Assembly: GCF_000428045.1 (NCBI RefSeq)
Contig: NZ_ATZE01000010.1
Coordinates: 109,807-173,806 of the forward strand
Direction of reading: 5' to 3'
DNA length: 64,000 bases
Origin: Sedimenticola selenatireducens DSM 17993
Lineage (GTDB): Bacteria > Pseudomonadota > Gammaproteobacteria > Chromatiales > Chromatiaceae
In this document: positions 1 to 8,794 of the stretch, piece by piece
How positions within the stretch are numbered: position 1 is the first letter of the stretch
Layout: every line of letters starts with the position of its first letter
Notes under the pieces: generated by a model
What the model was told of the DNA's origin: nothing
Seen by the model: only the letters and a program-made list of their open reading frames with translations
The model's database searches: none
Program-made: the position numbers and the translations under genes

Positions 1-487
1 AGATGTTACCCTCTCGTAACGGACGCCACCCCCCCTCCCCGGGCAAGTGACAAACAGACCCGATGTACGACCCCAAAAGGCCTGACCCACCGCATTGCCG
101 CCCGCTGTCGTTACTATTCGGTAACGCTACCTATGCCCAACCGGGCGGCGTGGTTCATCTTAAAAGTTGCACCTGACGGGGGGAGACTATGACCGAAGCG
201 CCCAGCACAACTGTTGGGGGGAGGCACCGCGCCGCACTCAACCGGTGAATTGAATATGCCATGCTGGGCAATCATTGTGTCAGGCTGTATGACGGGGCGA
301 TGGGGAGTGGTCTGAGCGCAAGGATCTACTCATGGAGAGATGAATAGAGCTGCCCCGTCAGGCGGGGTGACCGGCTCCCTATACCCACATCCGCGGCAGG
401 TTGTTATGATGCGGCTTATCGGACAAGCTCTGAATGATGCCGCCCTCATACCCGGCAGCCAACCGCAATACAGATGTCAATGAATTC
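1..487. other. Upstream region without a convincing gene
   Basis: No open frame here looks like a protein gene. Two short inverted repeats with GTTAC and GTAAC arms separated by six bases lie at 5-20 and 110-125. A pair of 9-bp arms (TGACGGGGC at 290-298, its complement at 352-360) could fold an RNA or bind a protein. A 19-codon frame at 189 follows a purine-rich stretch but has no recognisable content. The region probably holds the promoter of the amidotransferase gene. Confidence 0.4.
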
Positions 488-1204
488 ATGAAACCCCTGC
501 TCATTATCAGCCACGTCGCCTGCAGCCGCCCTGGCTATCTGTGCGAATACCTGGACCGGCACCGGCTGCCCTATCAGCGGTTCAGCATCGAATCAGGTGA
601 ACCGCTACCCTCACCAGACCGTTTGTCCGGCCTGGTACTGCTGGGCGCCCCGGTGAGCGTCAACAGCGATCAAGCCTGGATTGAACGGGAGATAAGACTG
701 GTGCGCGACTGCGCAGAGCGGAACATCCCGGTGTTCGGTATCTGCTTTGGCGGTCAACTGATCAGCAAGGCGTTCGGCGGCGAGGTATTCACGGCCTCCA
801 CCATGCAGATCGGCTGGCATCCGGTCACGATCACCGAGCAGGGCCGGCAACTGTTTAACGGCAATCCGATACCGGCACAGTTCACCGCCTTTGAGTGGCA
901 CGAAGATACTTTTACCCTGCCCGCCGGGGCCGTGCCCCTGTTCAGCGGCGGTTGTATCGGCAACCAGGGCTTCCTGTACCGGGGCTGCCTGGCGGTCCAG
1001 TTTCATCCGGAGGTCACCGAGGAGATCGTCCGCGAATGGGTGGCCCGCTATGAGGCCTGCGTCGACAATCCCACCCTTTGCCGCCAGGACCACAACGCCA
1101 TTTTGCAGGACTTGCCGCAAAAACTGACAGCCATGCGGCAGATGTCCGACAACCTGTTCGACTGGTGGCTCAAGCAGGTGAACCCGACACATAATCCCCG
1201 ATAA
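488..1204 (+). CDS. Class I glutamine amidotransferase (GMP synthase-like)
   Basis: The 238-residue product is a stand-alone class I glutamine amidotransferase domain like those annotated as GMP synthase-like. The nucleophile elbow GICFGGQ places the catalytic Cys near residue 86, and FHPEV near residue 175 supplies the His and Glu of the triad. No synthetase domain follows, so the ammonia acceptor is unknown. Homologues begin with a segment like MKPLLII, which is why the ATG at 488 is preferred. The frame is open back to 434 and ATGs there are possible alternatives. It stands alone, 149 bp before the aminotransferase gene. Confidence 0.85.
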   Translation: MKPLLIISHVACSRPGYLCEYLDRHRLPYQRFSIESGEPLPSPDRLSGLVLLGAPVSVNSDQAWIEREIRLVRDCAERNIPVFGICFGGQLISKAFGGEVFTASTMQIGWHPVTITEQGRQLFNGNPIPAQFTAFEWHEDTFTLPAGAVPLFSGGCIGNQGFLYRGCLAVQFHPEVTEEIVREWVARYEACVDNPTLCRQDHNAILQDLPQKLTAMRQMSDNLFDWWLKQVNPTHNPR

Positions 1205-1353
1205 ACTCCACGGATACTTTTCCCCGTCGGGGCTTCCGCGCCGGGCGGTTTCGGTTAGAATGCAGTTCGCTCGCGGTTTCGCGATTTATTGACTATGGAC
1301 GATACTCCCCCGGATATCGCCACCGATTCAAATAATCAGCCAGGATTACCGAT

Positions 1354-2532
1354 ATGCAATTTCGCCCCTTCAACCCCCCTGTTCGCACCCTGATGGGCCC
1401 CGGCCCTTCCGATGTCCATCCGCGTATTCTGGAAGCGATGTCACGGCCAACCATCGGCCACCTGGACCCCGCTTTCATTCAGATGATGGAGGAGGTGAAG
1501 ACGCTGCTCCAATATGCCTTCCAGACCAAAAACGAGCTGACCATGCCGGTCTCCGCCCCCGGCTCTGCCGGTATGGAGACCTGTTTCGCCAACCTGGTGG
1601 AACCGGGTGACCAGGTCATCGTGTGCCAGAACGGCGTATTCGGCGGGCGCATGAAAGAGAACGTGGAGCGCTGTGGCGGTACCGCCATCATGGTCGAGGA
1701 CACCTGGGGCGAAGCGGTCGACGCGAACAAGCTGGAAGCAGCCCTGAAGGCCAACCCGGACGCCACCATCGTCGCCTTTGTACATGCCGAGACCTCCACC
1801 GGCGCCCAGTCGGATGCCGAAAGCCTGGTCAAGCTGGCCCACCAGCATGACTGCCTGACCATCGTGGATACAGTTACCTCACTGGGCGGCACACCGGTCA
1901 AGGTGGACGAGTGGGCCATTGACGCCATCTACTCCGGCACCCAGAAATGCCTATCCTGTACCCCCGGCCTGTCGCCGGTGAGCTTTAGCGAGCGCGCGCT
2001 GGAGAAGATCCGCAGCCGCAAACAGAAGGTGCAGAGCTGGTTCATGGATCTGAATCTGGTGATGGGCTACTGGGGTGGCGGCACCAAGCGGGCCTACCAT
2101 CACACCGCGCCGATCAACGCCCTGTACGGTTTGCATGAGGCACTGCTGATGCTGCAGGAGGAGGGGCTGGAGAACGCCTGGGCGCGCCACCGGAAAAACC
2201 ACCTGGCGCTGCGTGCCGGCCTGGAGGCGATGGGGCTGACCTTCATTGTCAATGAAGCGGACCGCCTGCCCCAGCTCAACGCCGTCTCGATTCCACAAGG
2301 CGTGGATGACGCCACAGTGCGTGGCCGCCTGCTGAATGAATATAACCTGGAGATCGGCGCCGGCCTCGGCGCCCTAGCGGGCAAGGTGTGGCGCATCGGT
2401 CTGATGGGACACGCCAGCCGTGCCGAGAACATCCTGCTCTGTGTCGGCGCCCTGGAGGCGGTACTCTCCGACATGGGGGCCGATATCAATCAGGGCGTGG
2501 CGCTGGCTGCCATGCAGAAGGCGCTCGATTGA
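1354..2532 (+). CDS. Serine/alanine--glyoxylate-type aminotransferase
   Basis: This 392-residue class V PLP aminotransferase belongs to the alanine-glyoxylate / serine-glyoxylate family. The N-terminal LMGPGPSDVHPR segment is a family signature. SGTQKCLSCTPG near residue 194 carries the Schiff-base Lys. The C-terminal RIGLMGH segment is also typical. The expected reaction moves an amino group from serine or alanine to glyoxylate, giving glycine. Its position beside aceK-aceB-aceA suits a role in glyoxylate handling. The amino donor cannot be decided from sequence. Confidence 0.88.
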   Translation: MQFRPFNPPVRTLMGPGPSDVHPRILEAMSRPTIGHLDPAFIQMMEEVKTLLQYAFQTKNELTMPVSAPGSAGMETCFANLVEPGDQVIVCQNGVFGGRMKENVERCGGTAIMVEDTWGEAVDANKLEAALKANPDATIVAFVHAETSTGAQSDAESLVKLAHQHDCLTIVDTVTSLGGTPVKVDEWAIDAIYSGTQKCLSCTPGLSPVSFSERALEKIRSRKQKVQSWFMDLNLVMGYWGGGTKRAYHHTAPINALYGLHEALLMLQEEGLENAWARHRKNHLALRAGLEAMGLTFIVNEADRLPQLNAVSIPQGVDDATVRGRLLNEYNLEIGAGLGALAGKVWRIGLMGHASRAENILLCVGALEAVLSDMGADINQGVALAAMQKALD

Positions 2533-2609
2533 ATGAAGTGAATTGGTGCGGCACCCTACAAGGCCAATACCTTTAGGGTGCCGGTGAGCCTGAAAACCGT
2601 GCCACGCGC

Positions 2610-4364
2610 TTACGCGGTGGCGGCGGACTTCTCAAACGCCTCGCGGTGCAGGTTGATAAAGCGGATATCCTGCGGATAGGGAAACACATCGGCATGGATG
2701 CCACGACCAATATCCAGTTGCCGCTGCTGCCAGTAATGTGCATCAAACAGATCCGGATGCAATTCAAGCAGTGTTTTGCGGATCAGCGGGCTGGCGCTGA
2801 GGAAGGTGAGAAACTCCTCCGGAAACACATCGTCATCGGCCACTGAATACCAGGGTTCGCTGCTCATCTCATCCTCGGGGGTGCGCGGCGGCGGGATCTG
2901 TCGGAAATTGCACTCGGTCATCCGGGTGATCTCATCGTAATCATAGAACACCACCTTACCCTGGTGCGTCACGCCAAAATTCTTGAACAGCAAATCACCG
3001 GGGAAAATGTCCGCCGCCATCAGCTGCTTGATGGCCAGCCCCCAGTCATCCAGCATCGTTCGCACCGTCTCTGGTGAGCCCTCGGCCAGACAGATATCCA
3101 GCGGTATCATACGATGCTCGATATAGAGGTGGTTGATAATGACGTTGTCTCCGTCCATCTCCAGTTGGGACGGTATCGACTCCTCCAATTCCGCCATCAG
3201 CTCCGGGTCGATACGGTCCCGGGGAAAGGCGGTCTTGGAGAACTCCAGGGTGTCCGCCATCCGTCCCACCCGATCATGCAACTTGACCTGCAGGTAGCGC
3301 TCCTTTACCTGGGCATGGGTGATGTTCTTCTGCGGGGCAAAGCGGTCCCGGATCACCTTGAAGACGAACGGATAGGAGGGGAGCGTGAACACCATCATCA
3401 CCAGCCCCCGGACACCCGGGGCGACAATAAAGCGGTCATTGCTGTCCTTGAGATGGCTCAGCAGGTCCCGGTAAAACTCATTCTTGGCCTGCTTGTGAAA
3501 ACCGATACTCATGTAGAGCTCTGCCAGCGGTTTGTTGGGCATGATGCTCTGCAGAAAGCTGACCGTGGCCGCCGGAATCGAATTATTTGCCATGAAATAG
3601 GCGCGGGCAAAACTGAACAGCGCCTCCACCTCCTCATTGGAGGTGAGCAGACTGTCTACAAAAATGCTTCCCTGGTAGTTCAGCAGAGGCAACACCAGCG
3701 GTTGCACTCCCTGATCACTCACTACCCGGCCAATCAGATAGGCCGCCTTGTTACGATAAAAAGGCGCCTCCAGCACATCGATGCGCAAACCGTCATCGGG
3801 CAGCTGGCCAAAGGCGGAACGCCGCCTGAAGGCATCGGCGACATGGGCGATATCCCGCTCCATATCCTGATAGGGGATTCTGAAATAGAAGCCGGAGAGG
3901 ATTTCGCGCAGGCAAGTCTCCAGGCCGCCGTCTTTCAAATGGAACGACATGAAGACCCGATCCCGCCGGGTCAGCTCCTCCCGATCCACCCCGGACTCGA
4001 TAAAAATCTTGTCATTGTCGAAGTACTGGCGATCGAACATCTTGCAGAACACCGAGTTGTAAAACGTCTCGGCCAGCTCCGGGCGCCGGTAATTGACCAG
4101 GAACTGCTGGTACTGGGTCTTCACCTGTTGCCACAGGGCATCGTCCACATGGGAGACATCGAAGGTGGAACGGACCTTGCTGATCGCCTCTTGCACACGC
4201 CGGTCATAGAAGCTGATCCGGTCCACCGAGGCCTGGCGAATTGCCTCCCAGTCCGCCTGCTCAAAGCCCTGCCGTACCTGCCGGGTGATCTCCTGAAAAA
4301 AGGAGAAGTGGCGCTCGAAGCCGGTAAATATGGTGCGGGCAAGCTGCTGCGCGAGATCTGTCAT
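2610..4364 (-). CDS. aceK: Isocitrate dehydrogenase kinase/phosphatase AceK
   Basis: AceK reversibly phosphorylates isocitrate dehydrogenase and so sets the split between the TCA cycle and the glyoxylate bypass. At 584 residues it has normal family length. The glycine-rich APGVRGLVMMVFTLPSYPF stretch near residue 315 is the family nucleotide-binding segment, and a kinase-like lobe with FYDYDEI follows. In E. coli aceK is the last gene of aceBAK. Here it is transcribed away from aceB and shares the 252-bp promoter region, so its expression can be set independently of the lyase and synthase. Confidence 0.97.
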   Translation of the reverse strand: MTDLAQQLARTIFTGFERHFSFFQEITRQVRQGFEQADWEAIRQASVDRISFYDRRVQEAISKVRSTFDVSHVDDALWQQVKTQYQQFLVNYRRPELAETFYNSVFCKMFDRQYFDNDKIFIESGVDREELTRRDRVFMSFHLKDGGLETCLREILSGFYFRIPYQDMERDIAHVADAFRRRSAFGQLPDDGLRIDVLEAPFYRNKAAYLIGRVVSDQGVQPLVLPLLNYQGSIFVDSLLTSNEEVEALFSFARAYFMANNSIPAATVSFLQSIMPNKPLAELYMSIGFHKQAKNEFYRDLLSHLKDSNDRFIVAPGVRGLVMMVFTLPSYPFVFKVIRDRFAPQKNITHAQVKERYLQVKLHDRVGRMADTLEFSKTAFPRDRIDPELMAELEESIPSQLEMDGDNVIINHLYIEHRMIPLDICLAEGSPETVRTMLDDWGLAIKQLMAADIFPGDLLFKNFGVTHQGKVVFYDYDEITRMTECNFRQIPPPRTPEDEMSSEPWYSVADDDVFPEEFLTFLSASPLIRKTLLELHPDLFDAHYWQQRQLDIGRGIHADVFPYPQDIRFINLHREAFEKSAATA

Positions 4365-4616
4365 GTACCCCTACTCCTGATAGATGCGGCCCGAAATCAT
4401 TAAGAGCATGCCACATTAAAGAATTATTACTACCCCATTTTCTTCTGCAACGCAGCATAAAGAATTTCAATACAAAGGATTAAAGTATTTATCGTTCTTA
4501 ATACTTCACAATTGCGTATGCTCTATGCCGTTGATATATCTATTTGCTTGTTATTACTAAGGTTTTACCTGAATTCTCGGGTATTTTCCTAATAAGCATC
4601 CTGGGAGATACCGGAA
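4365..4616. promoter_or_regulatory. Divergent aceK / aceB control region
   Basis: This 252-bp AT-rich stretch separates the divergent aceK and aceB starts and must hold both promoters. It contains an inverted repeat with 7-bp perfect arms (AAGTATT at 4483-4489, AATACTT at 4500-4506) around a 10-bp spacer, a plausible operator. I cannot name the regulator. Upstream of aceB the purine-rich CTGGGAGA at 4602-4609 is the likely ribosome binding site. Confidence 0.5.
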
Positions 4617-6227
4617 ATGACAGCTACTCAGCTCAGTACCGATGCATCCAGCCAGCGCATTCGAGTCAACGCACCACTGGCTGAAAATCACCACCGGATA
4701 CTCGTTCCAGAAGCACTCCAGTTTATCGCTGAACTTGAGCGGCGCTTCGGAAAGCGGCGTAAACAGTTGCTGGGTCTCCGTGCGGATCGGCAATCACGCC
4801 TCAACAAGGGTGAGTTACCCGGTTTCAGGGTGGAGACCGCCGAGCTCAGGGCAGCAAACTGGCAGGTAAAAAAAGCACCTGCCGACCTGCAGGACCGCCG
4901 CGTGGAGATCACCACCGGCGCAGCAGATCGCAAGGAGGTCATCACCGCCCTCAATTCCGGTGCCAACGGTTTCGTGGCCGATTTCGAAGACGCGCACTCA
5001 CCGACCTGGAGCGGCACTGTTGAAGGCCAGATCAACCTGTATGACGCTATCAGGGGTCGTCTCGACTACCAGAGTCCGGAAGGGGAACAGTACCGACTGA
5101 ACCCTCAGCGGGCCACCCTGTGGATGCGGCCCCGTGGCTGGCACATGGAAGAGAAGCATCTGCATGTGGATGGTCAGCCGGCGTCCGCCAGTCTGTTCGA
5201 CTTTGGCCTGTTCATCTTCCACAACGGTGTACAACTGCATGAGCAGGGTAGCGGCCCCTATTTCTATCTGCCCAAGCTGGAGAGTTATATCGAGGCGCAG
5301 CTCTGGGCCGATGTATTCGCCTATGCCGAAGAGAGCCTGGGCCTGAATCACGGCAGCATCTGCTGCACCGTGCTGATCGAGACCCTGCCGGCGGCGTTCG
5401 AGATGGAGGAGATGCTCTATACCTTGCGGGATTACGCGGTTGGACTAAACTGTGGTCGCTGGGATTATATCTTCAGTTTTATCAAGAGATTCCACGCCAA
5501 TCCCGAGTGGGTATTCCCGGAGCGCAGCCAAATCACCATGGAGTCCGGCTTTTTACGGGCCTGTTCACAACTGCTGATCAAGACCTGTCATCGACGTGGC
5601 GCACACGCCATTGGCAGCATGGCCGCACAGATCACGGATGACCCCACCGCCGACATCGATGTCCGGGAGAAGGTCCGCAGCGACAAGGAGCGCGAGGCGA
5701 CCGATGGCCATGATGGCACCTGGGTGGCTCATCCCGGACTGGTGGCGGTGGCGAAAGCCGTGTTCGACCGGGTCATGCCGCAGCCGAACCAGCTTGACCG
5801 CCAGCTGAACGAACTGACCGTGAGGGAAGCCGATCTGCTGCAGATTCCGCAGGGACTGATCAGCCAGGCCGGCCTCAGCGACAACATCAGTATAGGCCTG
5901 CGTTACCTGGCCGCCTGGCTGGACGGCCGGGGGGCCGTACCGGTGCATAGCTTGATGGAAGACGCCGCCACCGCCGAGATCGCCAGAGCCCAGATCTGGC
6001 AGTGGGTACGCTACCCCAAAGGGATCATGGAAGATGGACGCAACATCACCTTCGAGCTATTCAGCGAGGGCGTTGCGCAAGAACTGGAGCAGATCCGCCA
6101 GGGAGTGGGGGATGAGGCATTTGCAGCCAGCCACTACCCGGCGGCAGCCGACCTGTTCAGCGACATTGTCGCCAATGACCGCTTTGTTGAGTTCCTTACA
6201 CTGCCCGCATACCAAACGCTGGCCTGA
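4617..6227 (+). CDS. aceB: Malate synthase A
   Basis: Malate synthase A condenses glyoxylate with acetyl-CoA to malate, the second step of the glyoxylate bypass. The 536-residue protein shows the isoform A pattern: GFVADFEDAHSPTW near residue 118, MRPRGWHMEEKH near residue 170, the TLPAAFEMEEML region, and the C-terminal LEDAATAEIAR-like catalytic segment, here SLMEDAATAEI. The ATG at 4617 follows GGGAGATACCGGAA. aceA follows 97 bp downstream on the same strand, so the pair is probably one transcription unit. Confidence 0.97.
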   Translation: MTATQLSTDASSQRIRVNAPLAENHHRILVPEALQFIAELERRFGKRRKQLLGLRADRQSRLNKGELPGFRVETAELRAANWQVKKAPADLQDRRVEITTGAADRKEVITALNSGANGFVADFEDAHSPTWSGTVEGQINLYDAIRGRLDYQSPEGEQYRLNPQRATLWMRPRGWHMEEKHLHVDGQPASASLFDFGLFIFHNGVQLHEQGSGPYFYLPKLESYIEAQLWADVFAYAEESLGLNHGSICCTVLIETLPAAFEMEEMLYTLRDYAVGLNCGRWDYIFSFIKRFHANPEWVFPERSQITMESGFLRACSQLLIKTCHRRGAHAIGSMAAQITDDPTADIDVREKVRSDKEREATDGHDGTWVAHPGLVAVAKAVFDRVMPQPNQLDRQLNELTVREADLLQIPQGLISQAGLSDNISIGLRYLAAWLDGRGAVPVHSLMEDAATAEIARAQIWQWVRYPKGIMEDGRNITFELFSEGVAQELEQIRQGVGDEAFAASHYPAAADLFSDIVANDRFVEFLTLPAYQTLA

Positions 6228-6324
6228 TATAACCACATAACCAAAACCGTAAGTCCCTCCTCCACCCGGAGGAACGATTGAACGGAGGAGGTTTGATGAC
6301 AGCAATACTGAAGGAGATTGTCCT

Positions 6325-7635
6325 ATGAACCGTAAACAACAGATTGAAGCCTTGGAAAAAGACTGGGCAGAGAATCCCCGCTGGAAAACCGTCAAGCGCG
6401 GCTATTCGGCAGAGGATGTGGTCCGTCTGCGCGGGTCGGTCCAGCCGGAATACACCTACGCCAAGCGCGGCGCCGATAAACTGTGGGATCTGGTCCACGG
6501 CAGCGCCAAGAAAGGCTACGTCAACTGCATGGGCGCCATCACCGGCGGTCAGGCGATGCAGCAGGCAAAAGCGGGCATTGAAGCAATCTACCTCTCCGGC
6601 TGGCAGGTAGCTGCCGACGGCAATACCTCCGAGACCATGTATCCCGACCAGTCACTGTATGCCTATGACTCGGTACCGACCATGGTGCGTCGTATCAACA
6701 ACGCGTTCAAGCGTGCCGATGAGATTCAGTGGTCCCGTGGCACCGGCCCGGAGGATCAGGGTTATATCGACTACTTCCTGCCGATCGTGGCGGATGCCGA
6801 GGCCGGTTTTGGCGGCGTCCTGAACGCCTTTGAGCTGATGAAGAACATGATCGCCAACGGCGCGGCCGGCGTACATTTCGAAGATCAGCTGGCAGCTGTC
6901 AAGAAGTGCGGTCACATGGGCGGCAAGGTACTGGTACCGACCCAGGAAGCGGTACAGAAACTGATTGCGGCCCGTCTGGCCGCCGACGTCTGCGGCGTCC
7001 CCACCCTGCTGCTGGCGCGTACCGATGCAGAGGCAGCCACCCTGCTGACCTCCGACTTCGATCCCAATGACAAACCCTTTGTCACCGGCGAGCGCACCCC
7101 GGAAGGCTTCTACAACGTGAAGAACGGCCTGGAGCAGGCCATCTCCCGCGGTGTCGCCTATGCCCCCTATGCTGACCTCGTCTGGTGTGAAACCGGTACT
7201 CCGGATCTCGGTTTCGCCCGCGAATTTGCCGAGGCGGTGCTGGAGAAAAACCCCGGCAAACTGCTGGCCTACAACTGCTCGCCCTCGTTCAACTGGAAGA
7301 AGAACCTGGATGATGCCACCATCGCCAAGTTCCAGGATGAGCTGTCCGACATGGGCTACAAGTACCAATTCATCACTTTGGCCGGCATCCACAACATGTG
7401 GTACAACATGTTCGACCTGGCCTATGACTATGCCCGCGGCGAAGGCATGAAGCACTACGTGGAGAAGGTCCAGGAGCCCGAATTCGCGGCCCGCGACAAG
7501 GGTTACACCTTCGTCTCCCACCAGCAGGAAGTAGGCGTCGGCTACTTCGACGACGTCACCACCACCATCCAGGGTGGCGCATCTTCCGTCACGGCATTGA
7601 CCGGTTCTACCGAGGAAGAGCAGTTCGAAGGTTAA
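6325..7635 (+). CDS. aceA: Isocitrate lyase
   Basis: Isocitrate lyase cleaves isocitrate to glyoxylate and succinate, so the cell can grow on acetate or acetyl-CoA-yielding substrates such as aromatics. The 436-residue length matches the short proteobacterial type. The active-site loop KKCGHMGGK near residue 192 carries the catalytic Cys, preceded by the metal-binding ADAEAGFGG segment. The start follows AGGAGATTGTCCT. A strong hairpin terminator lies 22 bp downstream of the stop. Confidence 0.97.
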   Translation: MNRKQQIEALEKDWAENPRWKTVKRGYSAEDVVRLRGSVQPEYTYAKRGADKLWDLVHGSAKKGYVNCMGAITGGQAMQQAKAGIEAIYLSGWQVAADGNTSETMYPDQSLYAYDSVPTMVRRINNAFKRADEIQWSRGTGPEDQGYIDYFLPIVADAEAGFGGVLNAFELMKNMIANGAAGVHFEDQLAAVKKCGHMGGKVLVPTQEAVQKLIAARLAADVCGVPTLLLARTDAEAATLLTSDFDPNDKPFVTGERTPEGFYNVKNGLEQAISRGVAYAPYADLVWCETGTPDLGFAREFAEAVLEKNPGKLLAYNCSPSFNWKKNLDDATIAKFQDELSDMGYKYQFITLAGIHNMWYNMFDLAYDYARGEGMKHYVEKVQEPEFAARDKGYTFVSHQQEVGVGYFDDVTTTIQGGASSVTALTGSTEEEQFEG

Positions 7636-7657
7636 ACCCCTGGCCTGACTGCACGAT

Positions 7658-7688
7658 CGGTCACACCCGCAAGGGTGTGGCCGTTTTT
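7658..7688 (+). terminator. Rho-independent terminator after aceA
   Basis: An 11-bp stem (CGGTCACACCC with GGGTGTGGCCG, one G-U pair) encloses a GCAA tetraloop and is followed by five T residues at 7684-7688. It lies between aceA and the next gene and should end the aceBA transcript. Confidence 0.85.
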
Positions 7689-7707
7689 ACTCACAGGAGA
7701 AAAAAAG

Positions 7708-8202
7708 ATGACTCAGGCACCTACCACCCTGGAAAAGACTGCGGATATTTATGACGAACATGAAGCGGCGATCCAGGTCTGCGAACCGATTTTCAGGGAT
7801 TACGGCGGCCACATCCGCTTCAGTGGTCAAATAGTCACCATCAAGTGTCATGAAGACAATTCGCTGGTAAGGGAACTGTTGGGTAAACCGGGTAACGGCC
7901 GGGTTCTGGTGGTGGATGCCGGCGGCTCCATGCGCTGCGCCATGCTGGGGGATATCCTGGCGCAAAAAGGCGTGGATAACGGCTGGGCCGGGGTGTTGAT
8001 GTACGGCTGCATTCGCGATGCCCGGGAGATCTCGGAGATGCCGATCGGGGTCAAGGCACTCGCCACCATCCCAAAGAAGAGCGTAAAAAAAGGTGCCGGC
8101 GAAGCCGAAGTACCGGTTACCTTTGCCCTGGTCACCTTCCGCCCCGGCGACTGGCTCTATGCCGATGAAGACGGGGTGGTGGTATTACCGGCCAAGGCAT
8201 AA
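7708..8202 (+). CDS. rraA: RraA-family protein
   Basis: The 164-residue product has the RraA / 4-hydroxy-4-methyl-2-oxoglutarate aldolase fold. LVVDAGGSMRCAMLGD near residue 75 and GCIRDAREI near residue 108 match the family, including the Arg-Asp pair that binds divalent metal in the aldolase branch. RraA proteins of this size inhibit RNase E. Aldolase-branch members act in aromatic catabolism, and the next operon activates an aromatic acid, so either role is possible. The ATG at 7708 is chosen because it follows ACAGGAGA closely. Confidence 0.85.
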   Translation: MTQAPTTLEKTADIYDEHEAAIQVCEPIFRDYGGHIRFSGQIVTIKCHEDNSLVRELLGKPGNGRVLVVDAGGSMRCAMLGDILAQKGVDNGWAGVLMYGCIRDAREISEMPIGVKALATIPKKSVKKGAGEAEVPVTFALVTFRPGDWLYADEDGVVVLPAKA

Positions 8203-8530
8203 CATCGCCTCTGCAGCCGATCCTCACCGCTCACCCGTACCACTGAACGGGAACCCCACTTCGACTGGGCCGTTGAAGCGGCGCCAATTCACCAGGTCTT
8301 CGTCCCACTGAACGGACAACGCGGACCTTGATCAGGCACGCCAGATGAGCGCTATCGCCGTGCAGCAGAACACCCCATTTGAACAGTATCTGCGACAGCA
8401 GGGCTTCACCAATCTGACGGTCACCACCAGTGCCGCCCCTCTACCCATCCGCAGGCCACGGGCTGGCCGGGTGGTGGGAGAGCCATGCCTTCGCGGAACC
8501 GCCTCATTCAGGCCCCCATCCGGAACAACG

Positions 8531-8563
8531 TATTTTTTACACCAAAACCGTTTTTTTTACACC
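8531..8563. repeat. Direct repeat TTTTTTACACC, candidate activator site
   Basis: Two copies of TTTTTTACACC (8533-8543 and 8553-8563) are spaced exactly 20 bp apart, about two helical turns. They lie about 120-160 bp upstream of the sigma-54-like promoter, where NtrC-type activators usually bind. Assignment to the regulator at 17552 is inference. Confidence 0.45.
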
Positions 8564-8679
8564 GGATAGCCGATTCAGTTTCCGCCGCCCCAGAAATACC
8601 TACAATCCTGGTGGTTTTTTCACTGAAATATCAATACATTATTCAAATAACCCCATCATTTTCCGTCGTTGCTCCAGGT

Positions 8680-8695
8680 TGGCACAACCCTTGTA
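8680..8695 (+). promoter_or_regulatory. Sigma-54-like promoter of the aromatic-acid operon
   Basis: TGGCAC, five bases, then TTGTA matches the -24/-12 consensus TGGCAC-N5-TTGCA with one mismatch (T for C in the -12 element). The GG-to-G spacing is the required 12 bp. Predicted transcription would begin near 8705 and give a leader of about 90 nt. The NtrC-type regulator encoded nearby supports the assignment. Confidence 0.5.
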
Positions 8696-8794
8696 ATACC
8701 AAGGTGATAAACCGGTCACCAGTGCCGACGGCGGATTAAGGCCTACACTCCAAAGATCGGAAGTCTATCTATATTTAAGTGACGGAGAGATGTG

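Larger units (their letters stand above)
8203..8794. other. Long control region ahead of the aromatic-acid operon
   Basis: This 592-bp gap holds no convincing gene. A short frame at 8345-8569 has no ribosome binding site and no recognisable content. The downstream half is AT-rich, with two T8-like tracts inside a direct repeat and a sigma-54-like promoter, both listed separately. CGGAGAG at 8783-8789 is the ribosome binding site of the ligase gene. Confidence 0.5.

Noticed and set aside
1..430. Riboswitch or structured RNA at the window start
   Set aside because: Only short inverted repeats are visible and no known aptamer pattern fits; too weak to call.
3114..4403. 429-codon frame antisense to aceK
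   Set aside because: AceK is certain from motifs and length, and the antisense product has no domain.
8345..8569. 74-residue frame upstream of the ligase
   Set aside because: It has no ribosome binding site, poor composition and ends in AT-rich control DNA; no family is recognisable.
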